From VYFG01 sp965203365 (GTDB lineage: Bacteria > Pseudomonadota > Gammaproteobacteria > Arenicellales > Poriferihabitantaceae): a DNA stretch of 64,000 nt. Shown in pieces: positions 9,012 through 21,712 of the stretch. Positions within the stretch are counted from its first letter, which is position 1, and each line of letters starts with the position of its first letter. The stretch covers positions 744,001-808,000 of the forward strand of contig OZ241878.1 of NCBI GenBank assembly GCA_965203365.1. The letters run 5' to 3'. The position numbers and the translations under genes were made by a program. A model generated the notes under the pieces. The model was not told the origin of the DNA, made no database searches, and saw only the letters and a list, made by a program, of their open reading frames with translations.

Positions 9012-10181
9012 ATGAATATCCATGAGTATCAGGCCAAGCAGTTGCTGGCCGCATATGGGGTCGCAGTCCCTCGTGGCCAACCGGCATTCAGTGTGGCCGA
9101 GGCAGTCGAGGCTGCAGAAGAACTGGGTGGCTCGCATTGGGTCGTCAAGGCCCAGATCCACGCTGGTGGACGAGGCAAGGCGGGAGGGGTCAAGGTAGTG
9201 GATTCCATTGACAAGGTACGAGAAGCGGCTGGCTGGTTGCTCGGCAGGTGCCTGATCACCCACCAGACCGGTCCGCAAGGTAAGCAAGTCAAGCGACTGT
9301 ACATTGAAGAAGGGTGTGACATTGCCAGAGAGCTCTATCTGGGCCTTCTGATTGATCGAGCGACCAGCCGGGTCACCCTGATGGCCTCGACAGAAGGCGG
9401 CATGGAGATTGAGGAGGTTGCGGCCGAGACCCCGGAAAAAATTCAGACGGTCACCGTGGATCCCATCATCGGCCTGCAGCCTTTTCATGCCCGTCAGCTG
9501 GCCTTCGGGTTGGAACTGGAGGGGTCGCAGATCCAACCCGCCGTCAAGTTTTTCAATGCGATGTATCAAGCATTTGTGGGCCTGGATGCCAGCATGGTGG
9601 AAGTCAATCCACTGGTCGTTCAGACAGACGGCACACTGGTGGCACTGGATGCGAAAATGAATTTCGACAGCAATGCCCTGTATCGCCATCCCGATGTCAT
9701 GGCCCTGCGGGATGAGGATGAGGAAGATCCGGCCGAAATCGAAGCTAGTCGACATGGCCTCAGCTACATCAAGCTTGATGGGTCGATTGGATGCATGGTC
9801 AATGGTGCTGGTCTGGCTATGGCGACGATGGATATCATCCAGCTTTATGGCAGTTCACCGGCTAACTTTCTGGATGTCGGGGGCGGTGCGACTTCCGAGA
9901 AGGTCACAGTAGCATTCAAGATCATCTTGGCAGATGATCATGTGAAAGGGATACTGGTGAACATTTTCGGGGGTATCATGCGCTGTGACGTCATTGCGGA
10001 GGGGATTGTCGCGGCCGCCAAAGAGGTGGACTTGGATCGACCCTTGGTGGTCCGACTGGAGGGGACCAATGTGGAAAAAGGCAAGAAGATTCTGGAGGAA
10101 TCCGGTTTGCCCATTCTTTCGGCTGAAAATCTGGCGGATGCCGCCAAGAAAGCGGTTCATGCCGTACAGGAGGTGGCGTAA
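9012..10181 (+). CDS. sucC: Succinyl-CoA ligase (ADP-forming) beta subunit, or malate-CoA ligase beta
   Basis: The 389-residue ATP-grasp protein begins with the canonical MNIHEYQAKQLLAAYGV and continues with WVVKAQIHAGGRGKAGGVK (nucleotide-binding glycine-rich loop), MVEVNPLVV, ALDAKMNFD, and C-terminal NFLDVGGGA and NIFGGIMRCD. The length matches E. coli SucC (388). The enzyme makes ATP or GTP from succinyl-CoA in the TCA cycle. Serine-cycle methylotrophs have very similar malate thiokinase subunits (MtkA) and sequence reading alone does not exclude this, but no other serine-cycle gene is present. The stop overlaps the ATG of sucD by one base, so the subunits are translationally coupled. A GntR-like palindrome lies upstream. 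Confidence 0.9.
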   Translation: MNIHEYQAKQLLAAYGVAVPRGQPAFSVAEAVEAAEELGGSHWVVKAQIHAGGRGKAGGVKVVDSIDKVREAAGWLLGRCLITHQTGPQGKQVKRLYIEEGCDIARELYLGLLIDRATSRVTLMASTEGGMEIEEVAAETPEKIQTVTVDPIIGLQPFHARQLAFGLELEGSQIQPAVKFFNAMYQAFVGLDASMVEVNPLVVQTDGTLVALDAKMNFDSNALYRHPDVMALRDEDEEDPAEIEASRHGLSYIKLDGSIGCMVNGAGLAMATMDIIQLYGSSPANFLDVGGGATSEKVTVAFKIILADDHVKGILVNIFGGIMRCDVIAEGIVAAAKEVDLDRPLVVRLEGTNVEKGKKILEESGLPILSAENLADAAKKAVHAVQEVA

Positions 10182-11056
10182 TGTCGATCTTGGTCAATCA
10201 GGCGACTCGGGTGATCTGTCAGGGGTTTACCGGCTCCACGGCGACATTTCACAGCGAACAGGCGATTGCCTATGGCACGAGAATGGTCGGTGGAGTGACC
10301 CCGGGCAAGGGAGGACGACTCCATCTGGGTCTGCCGGTGTTCGATACGGTCCGCGATGCGGTCGCTCAGACCGGGGCCAATGCCTCCGTGATTTATGTGC
10401 CGCCACCGTTTGCTGCGGATGCCATCATGGAGGCGGTGGATGCGGAAATCCCGTTGATCGTCTGCATTACCGAGGGGGTGCCGGTACAGGATATGGTCCG
10501 GGTCAAGCGCATGCTTCAGGGATCCGGGAGCCGTCTGGTGGGACCCAACTGCCCCGGGGTCATCACACCGACCGAATGCAAGATCGGAATCATGCCGGGT
10601 CATATCCACCGCAAGGGCAGTGTGGGCATCGTGTCTCGCTCGGGCACTCTGACATACGAGGCAGTGGCTCAGACGACAGCGGCTGGCATGGGGCAGAGTA
10701 CGTGTATCGGGATTGGAGGAGACCCCATCCATGGCACCAACTTCGTGGACTGCCTGGAAATGTTTCTGGCCGATCCCGAGACGGGTTCCATCATCATGAT
10801 CGGGGAAATCGGGGGGACCGCTGAAGAGGAAGCGGCCGAGTTTTTCCGCCAGAGCAAGGTCAAGAAACCCATATGTGGCTTCATTGCCGGACGGACGGCC
10901 CCCCCCGGCCGTCGTATGGGCCATGCGGGCGCCATCATCGCCGGTGGCAAAGGCAGTGCCGAGGATAAGATCGAAGCACTGAAATCTGCCGGGATCGCCG
11001 TGGCGGACTCTCCGGCATCCCTCGGCACCACGCTCCGAACCGCTCTGGAACATTGA
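10181..11056 (+). CDS. sucD: Succinyl-CoA ligase alpha subunit
   Basis: The 291-residue partner of SucC binds CoA through the N-terminal Rossmann domain (RVICQGFTGSTATFHSEQAI, GGVTPGKGG). It carries the phosphohistidine loop MGHAGAIIAGGKGSAEDKI with the catalytic histidine at about residue 248. VGPNCPGVITPTECKIGIMP and IGEIGGTAEEEAAEF are further family signatures. It overlaps sucC by one base. The same caveat applies about malate-CoA ligase (MtkB), which shares these motifs. About 190 bp separate it from the formate dehydrogenase genes, so those may have their own promoter. Confidence 0.92.
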   Translation: MSILVNQATRVICQGFTGSTATFHSEQAIAYGTRMVGGVTPGKGGRLHLGLPVFDTVRDAVAQTGANASVIYVPPPFAADAIMEAVDAEIPLIVCITEGVPVQDMVRVKRMLQGSGSRLVGPNCPGVITPTECKIGIMPGHIHRKGSVGIVSRSGTLTYEAVAQTTAAGMGQSTCIGIGGDPIHGTNFVDCLEMFLADPETGSIIMIGEIGGTAEEEAAEFFRQSKVKKPICGFIAGRTAPPGRRMGHAGAIIAGGKGSAEDKIEALKSAGIAVADSPASLGTTLRTALEH

Positions 11057-11243
11057 TCGCCACCATGGGGGAATTCGCCGCCGGTTCGGTGTCACTGCCA
11101 CACCCAGCGTTCGACCGGTGCGGCTTTGTCAGTCCGTGGGGAAGGGCACATGATCTCCTATTCTGGCGGCATTGCCGCTTCGTCGCGAACCGGTTTCCGA
11201 CCGGCGGACAAGCCCTGAAGCCATTACCACACAGGAATTACGA

Positions 11244-12941
11244 ATGGGCATAGCACAAAGGGAACCACAAAAGCGCGGTCACCCGGGTCGAGCGAAGACC
11301 CATACCCGCAAGCATCCGAAAGGACGTCAGACCAATCCGGCGATATGCGCTGAAATTCGCGCACTGATTGGGTCCCCCCCCCGGCGTGACCTGCTGCTGG
11401 AGTATCTTCACCATATTCAGGACCAGTATGGTCATATTCACCCCGATCATGTCGCCGCACTGGCCGACATCATGGGGTTGGCCCAGACGGAAGTGTATGA
11501 GGTGGCCACGTTTTATGCCCATTTCGATGTGCTGAGAGAAGATGAGGCCCCACCACCGGAGGTGACCATCCGCGTCTGTGACAGCATTGCCTGCCAACTG
11601 GCAGGGGCCGAACAGTTGATTCAGGATCTTTCACAACACGTTCCTTCCGATGTGCGGGTGTTGAGGGCACCGTGCATGGGACGCTGTGATACCGCGCCGG
11701 TGGCCGAGGTGGGCCATCGTCATGTTTCCCCGGCGAATTGTGCGGGACTGCTGGAGACCGTGTCTGCGCGTGATTTTCATCCCAGGATGCCCGACTTTCG
11801 GGATCTGGCCGCCTATGTGGCCGATGGAGGGTATTCGTTGCTGAAGGATTGTCTGTCTGGCCGCCGCAGCGCGGGCGACATCCTAGACGCGCTGAATCAG
11901 TCCAGTCTCAGGGGACTCGGCGGGGCCGGATTCCCCACCGGACGGAAATGGAGCATTGTCAACAGCTACCCCGGTCCCCGCCTGATGGCCGTCAATGGCG
12001 ATGAGGGAGAGCCGGGCACCTTCAAGGATCGGGTGTATCTGGAAACGGATCCTCATCGCTTTCTCGAAGGCGTACTGATTGCGGCCTGTATGGTGGAGGT
12101 GGAGAAGTGCTTTATCTATATTCGGGATGAATATCCTGCGGTGGTACAGTTGCTCAAAACGGAAATTGACCGGGTGAAGGAAGCTGGCTTGGCCGATCAT
12201 GTCGAGATTGAGGTGCGAAGGGGGGCGGGTGCCTATATCTGCGGTGAGGAATCCTCGATGATCGAATCCATCGAGGGCAAGCGGGGACTACCCCGCAATC
12301 GACCCCCCTATGTCGCGGAAGTGGGCCTCTTTGGCCGTCCCACCCTCGTGAATAATGTCGAGACCCTGTATTGGGTCCGTGACATTGTCGAGAAGGGCGC
12401 ATCATGGTTTGCGGATGCCGGGACCCGAGGTCGCAAGGGATGGCGTTCCTATTCCGTATCCGGACGCATCAACCACCCGGGAATGGTGTTGGCCCCGGCG
12501 GGGACCACGGCCAATGAATTGATTCAAGACTATTGCGGTGGCATGCAGGCTGGCCACACGTTCAAGGGCTATCTGCCGGGTGGGGCATCAGGTGGCATTC
12601 TGCCTGCGAGTCTCGGCGATGTCCCTCTGGATTTCGGCACCCTGCAAGAATACGACTGCTTCATTGGGTCCGCGGCGGTGGTGATTTTCAGTGATCGGGA
12701 CAACATGAAGGATGTTGCCCTCAATCTCATGCGGTTTTTCGAGGATGAAAGCTGCGGACAGTGTACCCCCTGCCGAGTGGGGACGGAAAAGGCCGTGCAA
12801 CTGATGCAAAAGCCCAGGTGGGATACCAGTCTGTTACAGGAGTTGAGTACGGTGATGGCCGATGCGTCGATCTGTGGGTTAGGTCAGGCCGCGGGAAATC
12901 CCATTCATTGTGTTCTAAAGTACTTTAAAGAAGATATATAA
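11244..12941 (+). CDS. fdhB: NAD-dependent formate dehydrogenase beta subunit (NuoE-NuoF fusion)
   Basis: This 565-residue protein joins two complex-I-like modules. Residues about 40-190 resemble NuoE: EVYEVATFYAHFDVL, then [2Fe-2S] ligands in CDSIACQ and CMGRCD. Residues about 190-565 resemble NuoF: RGLGGAGFPTGRKWS, the FMN loop GAGAYICGEESSMIESIEGK, NNVETL, and the [4Fe-4S] motif ESCGQCTPCRVGT. Such fused subunits pair with a molybdenum or tungsten formate dehydrogenase alpha subunit and pass electrons to NAD+, as in the FDH1 enzyme of Methylobacterium extorquens. The alpha gene follows with no intervening base. The ATG at 11244 gives a basic leader before the NuoE part; an upstream in-frame start is less likely. 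Confidence 0.88.
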   Translation: MGIAQREPQKRGHPGRAKTHTRKHPKGRQTNPAICAEIRALIGSPPRRDLLLEYLHHIQDQYGHIHPDHVAALADIMGLAQTEVYEVATFYAHFDVLREDEAPPPEVTIRVCDSIACQLAGAEQLIQDLSQHVPSDVRVLRAPCMGRCDTAPVAEVGHRHVSPANCAGLLETVSARDFHPRMPDFRDLAAYVADGGYSLLKDCLSGRRSAGDILDALNQSSLRGLGGAGFPTGRKWSIVNSYPGPRLMAVNGDEGEPGTFKDRVYLETDPHRFLEGVLIAACMVEVEKCFIYIRDEYPAVVQLLKTEIDRVKEAGLADHVEIEVRRGAGAYICGEESSMIESIEGKRGLPRNRPPYVAEVGLFGRPTLVNNVETLYWVRDIVEKGASWFADAGTRGRKGWRSYSVSGRINHPGMVLAPAGTTANELIQDYCGGMQAGHTFKGYLPGGASGGILPASLGDVPLDFGTLQEYDCFIGSAAVVIFSDRDNMKDVALNLMRFFEDESCGQCTPCRVGTEKAVQLMQKPRWDTSLLQELSTVMADASICGLGQAAGNPIHCVLKYFKEDI

Positions 12942-15689
12942 ATGGACGATAAAATTAAATTCTTTATCAATGATAAAGACGTCGAGGCCAATCCGGGAGA
13001 GACGATCTGGCAAATTGCCAGAACCATGGACATCAAAATTCCCCATTTGTGCTATGCCCCGACACCCTCCTATCGTCCAGATGGCAACTGTCGGGCCTGC
13101 ATGGTGGAAATTGAAGGAGAGCGGGTGCTGACGGCCTCTTGCCTGAGAACGCCGACCGAGGGAATGAAGGTGTTCACGCACAGCCTTCGGGCCAAATCGG
13201 CGCAGCGGATGGTGATGGAAATGCTGGTCACGGACCAACCCCCCCGGGAACGGGCCCATGACCAGGCCAGTGCGTTTTGGCAATGGGCCGACCATCTGGG
13301 GGTCCGGGAAAGCCGTATGGAGCCTCGAACTCCCATGGCGACGGACCGCAGTCATCCGGCCATGCAGGTGGCCCTGGATGCCTGCATTCAATGCAATTTG
13401 TGCGTTCGTGCCTGTCGTGAGGTACAGGTCAATGATGTGATCGGCATGGCTTATCGTGGGGCACGGGCGAAGATTGTGTTCGATCAGGACGACCCGATGG
13501 GAGCAAGCACTTGCGTCGCTTGCGGTGAATGTGTCCAGGCCTGTCCAACCGGCGCCCTGATGGAGTCGGCATTGGTGGATTCGGCGGGTGTGGACCGAAA
13601 ACTGGAACTGGAGGAAGTGAACAGCGTTTGCCCGTATTGTGGGGTGGGTTGTCAATTAACGTACCGGATCCGGAACAACGAGGTGGTGGCGGTGGATGGA
13701 CGCGACGGTCCCGCCAATGCCAACCGATTGTGTGTGAAAGGTCGATTTGGTTTCGACTATGTGACACATCCCCATCGGCTGACCACACCGCTGATACGCA
13801 AGGATCAAGTGGGAAAATGTGGCGACCTGGATCTGGACCCGGCCAATCCGTGGACCCATTTTCGCGAGGCGACATGGCAGGAAGCCCTGGACCTGGCCAG
13901 TGCTGGCCTGCGCCGCATACGGGATGAAAGGGGAGGGGGGGCGCTGGCTGGTTTTGGTTCGGCCAAGGGATCGAACGAAGAGGCCTACCTGTTCCAGAAA
14001 CTGGTGCGGACCGGCTTCGGCACCAACAATGTCGATCATTGCACACGGCTGTGTCATGCCTCGTCCGTGGCCGCCTTGCTCGAAGGGGTCGGCTCGGGGG
14101 CCGTCTCCGCCCCGTTTACGGCCGTGAAGGAGAGTGACTGTATCTTGGTCATCGGCGCCAATCCGGTGGAAAACCATCCCGTGGCCGCGACGTTCTTCAA
14201 GCAGGCGGCCCAGCATGCTGAACTGATCGTGATGGACCCGCGTGGAACGGCCTTGAAACGCCATGCCACTCATATGCTCCAGTTCAAGGCGGGCACCGAT
14301 GTCTCCATGTTGAACGCCCTGCTGAATGTCATCATCACCGAAGATCTGGTCAATGAGCATTTCATCGAGTGTTATACGGAGGGTTATGAAAACCTGAAGA
14401 AACATCTGACGGAGTTTACTCCGGAAGCCATGGCGCCCATCTGTGGCATTGATGCCCAGACCTTGCGGACTGTGGCACGAAAGTATGCGACCGCCAAGGC
14501 CTCGATCATATTTTGGGGAATGGGGGTTTCCCAACATGTACATGGCACGGACAACGCGCGCTGTCTGATTGCCTTGGCGTTGATTACGGGTCAAGTCGGG
14601 CGGCCGGGTACGGGACTGCATCCTCTGCGGGGACAAAACAACGTCCAGGGTGCATCCGATGCCGGATTGATTCCCATGATGCTGCCGGACTACAACCTGG
14701 TGGATGTACCGGATATCAGGTCACGTTTTGAAGATGCCTGGAGGACGACTCTGGATCCTCAGCGCGGGCTGACTGTGGTGGAGATCATGGAGGCGATTCA
14801 TGCTGGACAAATTACCGGTATGTACATCATGGGGGAAAATCCGGCCATGTCGGATCCCGATGTGCAACATGCCCGGGACGCCTTGGCCAAGCTGGATCAT
14901 TTGGTGGTTCAGGACCTGTTCCTGACGGAGACCGCGTTTTATGCCGATGTCATCCTGCCCGCATCGGCATGGCCTGAGAAGGACGGTACGGTGACCAATA
15001 CCAATCGTCAAATCCAGCTTGGGCGACAGGCACTGACAATGCCTGGACAGACCCGTCAGGATTGGTGGCTGATACAGGAGATCGCCCGCCGTCTCGGGTT
15101 GGACTGGCAGTATACCCACCCCTCCGATGTCTTTGCCGAGATGAGCCAGGTGATGCCATCGTTACGAAACATCACCTGGGAGCGGCTGGAAAGCGAGAGT
15201 TCGGTGACCTATCCGTGCGATGCCCCCGACCGTCCGGGTCATGAGATTGTCTTTCAGCAGGGGTTTCCAACCACCAGTGGCCGAGGCAAGCTGGTGCCTG
15301 CCAACCTGGTGCCACCGGATGAGCAGCCGGATGCGGATTTTCCCATGGTGCTGACCACCGGACGTCAGTTAGAGCACTGGCATACCGGAGCCATGACACG
15401 GCGGTCCCATGTGTTGGATGCAATCGAGCCGGAAGCGGTGGCCGCATTGTCGCCGAGATGGCTGGAAAAAATGGCCCTCAAGGCAGGTGACATGGTCCGT
15501 GTGTCGACCCGACGGGGAGCGATCGATCTGAAAGCCCGAGCCGACCGGGCCATTCCGGAAGGCATGGTGTTCATCCCGTTTTGTTATGTGGAAGCCGCCG
15601 CCAACACACTCACCAATCCGGCGCTGGATCCGTACGGAAAGATTCCGGAATTCAAGTACTGTGCCGCGAGAGTCGAAGCGGTTGCCTGA
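12942..15689 (+). CDS. fdhA: NAD-dependent formate dehydrogenase alpha subunit (Mo/W-bis-MGD)
   Basis: The 915-residue catalytic subunit oxidises formate to CO2. In order, it has an N-terminal [2Fe-2S] domain (CYAPTPSYRPDGNCRACMVE); a two-[4Fe-4S] ferredoxin-like part (CIQCNLCVRACREV, CVACGECVQACPTGAL); an N-terminal [4Fe-4S] motif of the molybdopterin domain (CPYCGVGCQLTYRI); the active-site region NNVDHCTRLCHASSVAALL, where the cysteine before HAS would ligate Mo or W; NPVENHPVAATFF, LRGQNNVQGASDAG and C-terminal pterin-binding LTTGRQLEHWHTGAMTRRS. Cysteine replaces the selenocysteine of E. coli FdhF, so no selenium is needed. It forms a two-gene operon with the fused beta subunit. No fdhD or fdsD-like accessory gene is adjacent. 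Confidence 0.9.
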   Translation: MDDKIKFFINDKDVEANPGETIWQIARTMDIKIPHLCYAPTPSYRPDGNCRACMVEIEGERVLTASCLRTPTEGMKVFTHSLRAKSAQRMVMEMLVTDQPPRERAHDQASAFWQWADHLGVRESRMEPRTPMATDRSHPAMQVALDACIQCNLCVRACREVQVNDVIGMAYRGARAKIVFDQDDPMGASTCVACGECVQACPTGALMESALVDSAGVDRKLELEEVNSVCPYCGVGCQLTYRIRNNEVVAVDGRDGPANANRLCVKGRFGFDYVTHPHRLTTPLIRKDQVGKCGDLDLDPANPWTHFREATWQEALDLASAGLRRIRDERGGGALAGFGSAKGSNEEAYLFQKLVRTGFGTNNVDHCTRLCHASSVAALLEGVGSGAVSAPFTAVKESDCILVIGANPVENHPVAATFFKQAAQHAELIVMDPRGTALKRHATHMLQFKAGTDVSMLNALLNVIITEDLVNEHFIECYTEGYENLKKHLTEFTPEAMAPICGIDAQTLRTVARKYATAKASIIFWGMGVSQHVHGTDNARCLIALALITGQVGRPGTGLHPLRGQNNVQGASDAGLIPMMLPDYNLVDVPDIRSRFEDAWRTTLDPQRGLTVVEIMEAIHAGQITGMYIMGENPAMSDPDVQHARDALAKLDHLVVQDLFLTETAFYADVILPASAWPEKDGTVTNTNRQIQLGRQALTMPGQTRQDWWLIQEIARRLGLDWQYTHPSDVFAEMSQVMPSLRNITWERLESESSVTYPCDAPDRPGHEIVFQQGFPTTSGRGKLVPANLVPPDEQPDADFPMVLTTGRQLEHWHTGAMTRRSHVLDAIEPEAVAALSPRWLEKMALKAGDMVRVSTRRGAIDLKARADRAIPEGMVFIPFCYVEAAANTLTNPALDPYGKIPEFKYCAARVEAVA

Positions 15690-15807
15690 AACACACTGAC
15701 GGGCGGTCCCGGTCCCGATGACTGTCATCGCCGCCGTTTGGGCCTGATGCCGGTCGCGGCGGGATCCGATGCGTCGGGTTTCGGGGAATGAGCTCCGGCC
15801 GGCAGGG

Positions 15808-18675
<2,868 letters not shown>

Positions 18676-18778
18676 AAAATAAAAGCGGAAGGACGGTCTG
18701 GACAAACCTGATACTATACGCTGTCTTTGTGACCTGAGCGAACCCCGATTGCGTGAAATGCTGACTGCGTCTGGTCCC

Positions 18779-20140
18779 ATGAATGGGACCGAGCGACGCT
18801 CTGTGCTGGCACTGGCCAGTGTGATCGCGATGCGCATGCTCGGGCTTTTTTTACTGTTGCCCGTCCTGGCCCTGTATGCGGCGTCCATGCCTGGCAGCAC
18901 GCCGCTGCTGGTGGGACTGGCACTGGGAGCGTACGGACTCACTCAAGCCCTGTTCCAGTTGACGTTCGGTATCTGTTCGGACCGGTTTCATCGCAAGGGC
19001 GTGATCACCGTCGGACTGCTCATTTTCGTGATGGGCAGTGTGGTCGCCGCACTCGCCGACACCCTGACCTGGTTGATCATCGGACGGGCCATTCAAGGGG
19101 CCGGAGCCGTGTCGTCGGCGGTTCTCGCCCTGACCGCAGACCTCACCCGGGAAGAGCAGCGCACCAAAGCCATGGCCTTGCTCGGCATGAGCATCGGGGC
19201 GATGTTTCTGCTTTCCATGGCGGCTGCGCCGCCCCTGTCCCGCCATATCGGAGTCCCCGGCTTGTTCTGGTTTACCGCTGCGCTGGGCCTGTTGGCGCTG
19301 TTGCTACTGCATGGTGTCGTGCCGACTCCCTCCCGATATCTACGCCATCGTGATGTGACACCGACGATCGAACGGATGTGGGCGGTGCTTCGGAACCGGC
19401 CTCTGTGGCACCTGAACGTGGGAATCTTTGTTCTTCATCTGGTCCTGACGGGACTCTTTGTGGTGTTGCCAGCCGATTTGAACCGGTTGGGCGACCTGCC
19501 GCTACATGATCATTGGAAGGTCTATTTGCCGGTTCTGCTGCTGTCGGTCATCGGGATGGTCCCCTTGGTGATCCTGGGTTCCGGGACAGGTCGGGCGACC
19601 TCCCTGTTCCGCTTGGCCATCGCCGTGCTGTTGACTGGAATGATCGGTCTGGTCCTGTTGCAGGTGGGCGATCATCTTCGGTTTATATGGCTACCGATTT
19701 TTCTATGTATCTTCTTCATCGGATTCAATGCCTTGGAGGCCATGTTGCCGGCTCTGGTGTCCAGAATCTCACCCGCCGCGGATAAGGGAACGGCTCTCGG
19801 TGTATTCAGCACATTCCAGTTTGCCGGCGTTTTTCTGGGCGGCCTGTTGTCGGGTTGGTTGTCCGGTCAATTGGGTTCCGTTTCGGTGTATGTGATGTGT
19901 ATGGTGTGGATATTGATCTGGTTGGGGCTGGCTCTGGGTGCGCCATCCTTTCGTCTGTCATCTTCCCGAGTGCTCCGGATTGGCAATTCTTCCGACCACT
20001 CGCATGTTGAGGCATTAATTGATAAAATCCGGTCCGTCCGAGGTGTTCAGGAAGTGACGGTGGTGCCAGGGGAGGCATTGGCATACCTCAAGGTGGATGA
20101 CAGAGAGCTGGATGTCGTCGCGCTTCAGCAACTTGACTAA
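18779..20140 (+). CDS. MFS transporter (YajR-like, C-terminal ferredoxin-fold domain)
   Basis: A roughly 453-residue inner-membrane carrier with about twelve hydrophobic segments. The first (LALASVIAMRMLGLFLLLPVLALYA) and the loop-2/3 motif GICSDRFHRKGVITVG are typical of the major facilitator superfamily. GAFSTFQF-like text (GVFSTFQFAGVFLGGLLSG) marks the C-terminal half. After the last membrane segment a soluble tail of about 65 residues (VEALIDKIRSVRGVQEVTVV) resembles the small ferredoxin-like domain of E. coli YajR. Homologues often sit between uvrA and ssb, as here. The substrate is unknown. The ATG at 18779 matches the usual short N-terminus; ATG 18758 and TTG 18749 are in frame. Confidence 0.85.
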   Translation: MNGTERRSVLALASVIAMRMLGLFLLLPVLALYAASMPGSTPLLVGLALGAYGLTQALFQLTFGICSDRFHRKGVITVGLLIFVMGSVVAALADTLTWLIIGRAIQGAGAVSSAVLALTADLTREEQRTKAMALLGMSIGAMFLLSMAAAPPLSRHIGVPGLFWFTAALGLLALLLLHGVVPTPSRYLRHRDVTPTIERMWAVLRNRPLWHLNVGIFVLHLVLTGLFVVLPADLNRLGDLPLHDHWKVYLPVLLLSVIGMVPLVILGSGTGRATSLFRLAIAVLLTGMIGLVLLQVGDHLRFIWLPIFLCIFFIGFNALEAMLPALVSRISPAADKGTALGVFSTFQFAGVFLGGLLSGWLSGQLGSVSVYVMCMVWILIWLGLALGAPSFRLSSSRVLRIGNSSDHSHVEALIDKIRSVRGVQEVTVVPGEALAYLKVDDRELDVVALQQLD

Positions 20141-20169
20141 AATATTTATATTTAGGGAGATACGATCCC

Positions 20170-20652
20170 ATGTCCAGTAGAGGTGTCAACAAGGTGATCC
20201 TGGTGGGTCATCTGGGGCGTGATCCCGAGATACGCTACACGCAAAGTGGTGACCCAATCGCCAACATTACGGTCGCCACCAGTGAATCCTGGAAAGACAA
20301 AAATACCGGAGAGACCCGGGAAAATACGGAATGGCATCGGGTGGTCATGTTTGGTGGTCTGGCCAAAGTCACCGGCGACTGGCTCAAGAAGGGGCAGCAA
20401 GTCTATATTGAAGGCCGCCTGCAAACCCGCAAATGGCAGGATCAGAGCGGACAGGACCGCTACACGACGGAAATCGTGGCCAATAATATGCAGATGCTGG
20501 GTTCTCGAAGTGGCGGTGGCAGTGGCAGCCATGGTGACTATCACCAAGCTCCTGATCAGGCCCCTGCCAGACCCACGTCAGGCACACAAAGCGGGAGCAA
20601 TCAGCAGCCCCCGGGGGCTTTTGACGATTTCGATGACGATATCCCGTTCTGA
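20170..20652 (+). CDS. ssb: Single-stranded DNA-binding protein
   Basis: The 160-residue protein has the OB-fold core (VNKVILVGHLGRDPEIRYTQ, NTEWHRVVMFGGLAKV, YIEGRLQTRKWQDQSGQDRY), a Gly/Gln-rich flexible linker, and the acidic tip FDDFDDDIPF that recruits repair and replication partners. It is preceded by a good ribosome-binding site (AGGGAGA) and lies 29 nt after the transporter gene. It binds ssDNA during replication, recombination and repair. Confidence 0.96.
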   Translation: MSSRGVNKVILVGHLGRDPEIRYTQSGDPIANITVATSESWKDKNTGETRENTEWHRVVMFGGLAKVTGDWLKKGQQVYIEGRLQTRKWQDQSGQDRYTTEIVANNMQMLGSRSGGGSGSHGDYHQAPDQAPARPTSGTQSGSNQQPPGAFDDFDDDIPF

Positions 20653-20876
20653 CCGATGGACAGCCCACACCCGTGGTTATGTCGGGTTTCATCCCCTGTC
20701 AACCGGGTCAGTTGGCAGATAAACAACCGATATCACATTCGAACGGGATTCAGGAAACTGATGCCGGGGTTCCGGAAGACAGAAGTTTCTGCCAGCAAAT
20801 TTCCTGAACTGTCGGGGGGCAATCACACGTCGGGGCGTCGACATGGCCTTGCGCATAGCGCATAGAGTATCCCTCC

Positions 20877-21503
20877 ATGGAAAAAGACTTTTTTCGTCAT
20901 AAGGCTGATGCATATGATCTGTCAGCCGATCATATCAATACTGTTAATCATATCGCCAATGCCATCCAGCGCCAGATCCGCTTTCATCCGAAGATGCATC
21001 TTCTCGACTTCGGGTCCGGGACGGGCTTGTTGCTTCAGAAGATGGCCCCCTTGGTGGAGCACATCACCGCAGTGGACATCTCGCCCTCCATGAATGCGCA
21101 ACTGGAGCGCAAGCGGGGCCAACTGCCCTGTGAAATTGAAATCAGGAAAACGGACTTAACCCAAGAAACGTTGGATCTGAGGGTGGATGGGGTCATTTCC
21201 TCGATGACACTGCATCATATTGAGGATATCCCCGGCTTGTTTTCCAGATTGCATGGGTTGCTGAAACCCCATGGGTTCATCGCTCTAGCGGATCTCGAAG
21301 AGGAAGACGGTACGTTTCATGAGGAAGATACCGGCGTATTTCACTTGGGGTTTGACCCTCTTTCGATGGCAGGCGTCGCCAAAAAAACCGGTTTTGATCA
21401 CATCAGGACCATGTCGGCCGGCGTCATCCGCAAGCCGTCTCGTGAATATCCGATATTCCTGCTGACCGCCATTGCCCAGGATTCGATGACAGTCAGCAAT
21501 TGA
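20877..21503 (+). CDS. SAM-dependent class I methyltransferase
   Basis: The 208-residue product has a standard Rossmann methyltransferase core: motif I LLDFGSGTGLLLQKM near residue 42, the acidic loop ITAVDISPSMNAQLE, DGVISSMTLHHIED (motif IV region) and LKPHGFIALADLEEEDGTFH. It resembles generic UbiE/COG2226-like small-molecule methyltransferases, but the substrate cannot be inferred. It lies between ssb and pdxH without tight linkage to either. The ATG at 20877 gives MEKDFFRHKADAYD, a typical beginning for this family. Confidence 0.8.
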   Translation: MEKDFFRHKADAYDLSADHINTVNHIANAIQRQIRFHPKMHLLDFGSGTGLLLQKMAPLVEHITAVDISPSMNAQLERKRGQLPCEIEIRKTDLTQETLDLRVDGVISSMTLHHIEDIPGLFSRLHGLLKPHGFIALADLEEEDGTFHEEDTGVFHLGFDPLSMAGVAKKTGFDHIRTMSAGVIRKPSREYPIFLLTAIAQDSMTVSN

Positions 21504-21712
21504 TTTCGTCAGGATGTTGATGGTCATGAAACGAAAGCTCAATTCCTTTTTCGCTCTTCATTGGTTTGTCATATCATTTCCGACGCGATGGGTCACCTCG
21601 GGTATCCCGGCCGTCTGTGCAGGGGCAATCATATGCCCAAGCGTCAAGGCCACACCGGGTCCTTTTGATATCATATCCTCGTCACTCCTCTTGAGTCAGA
21701 TTCCACTCATCC

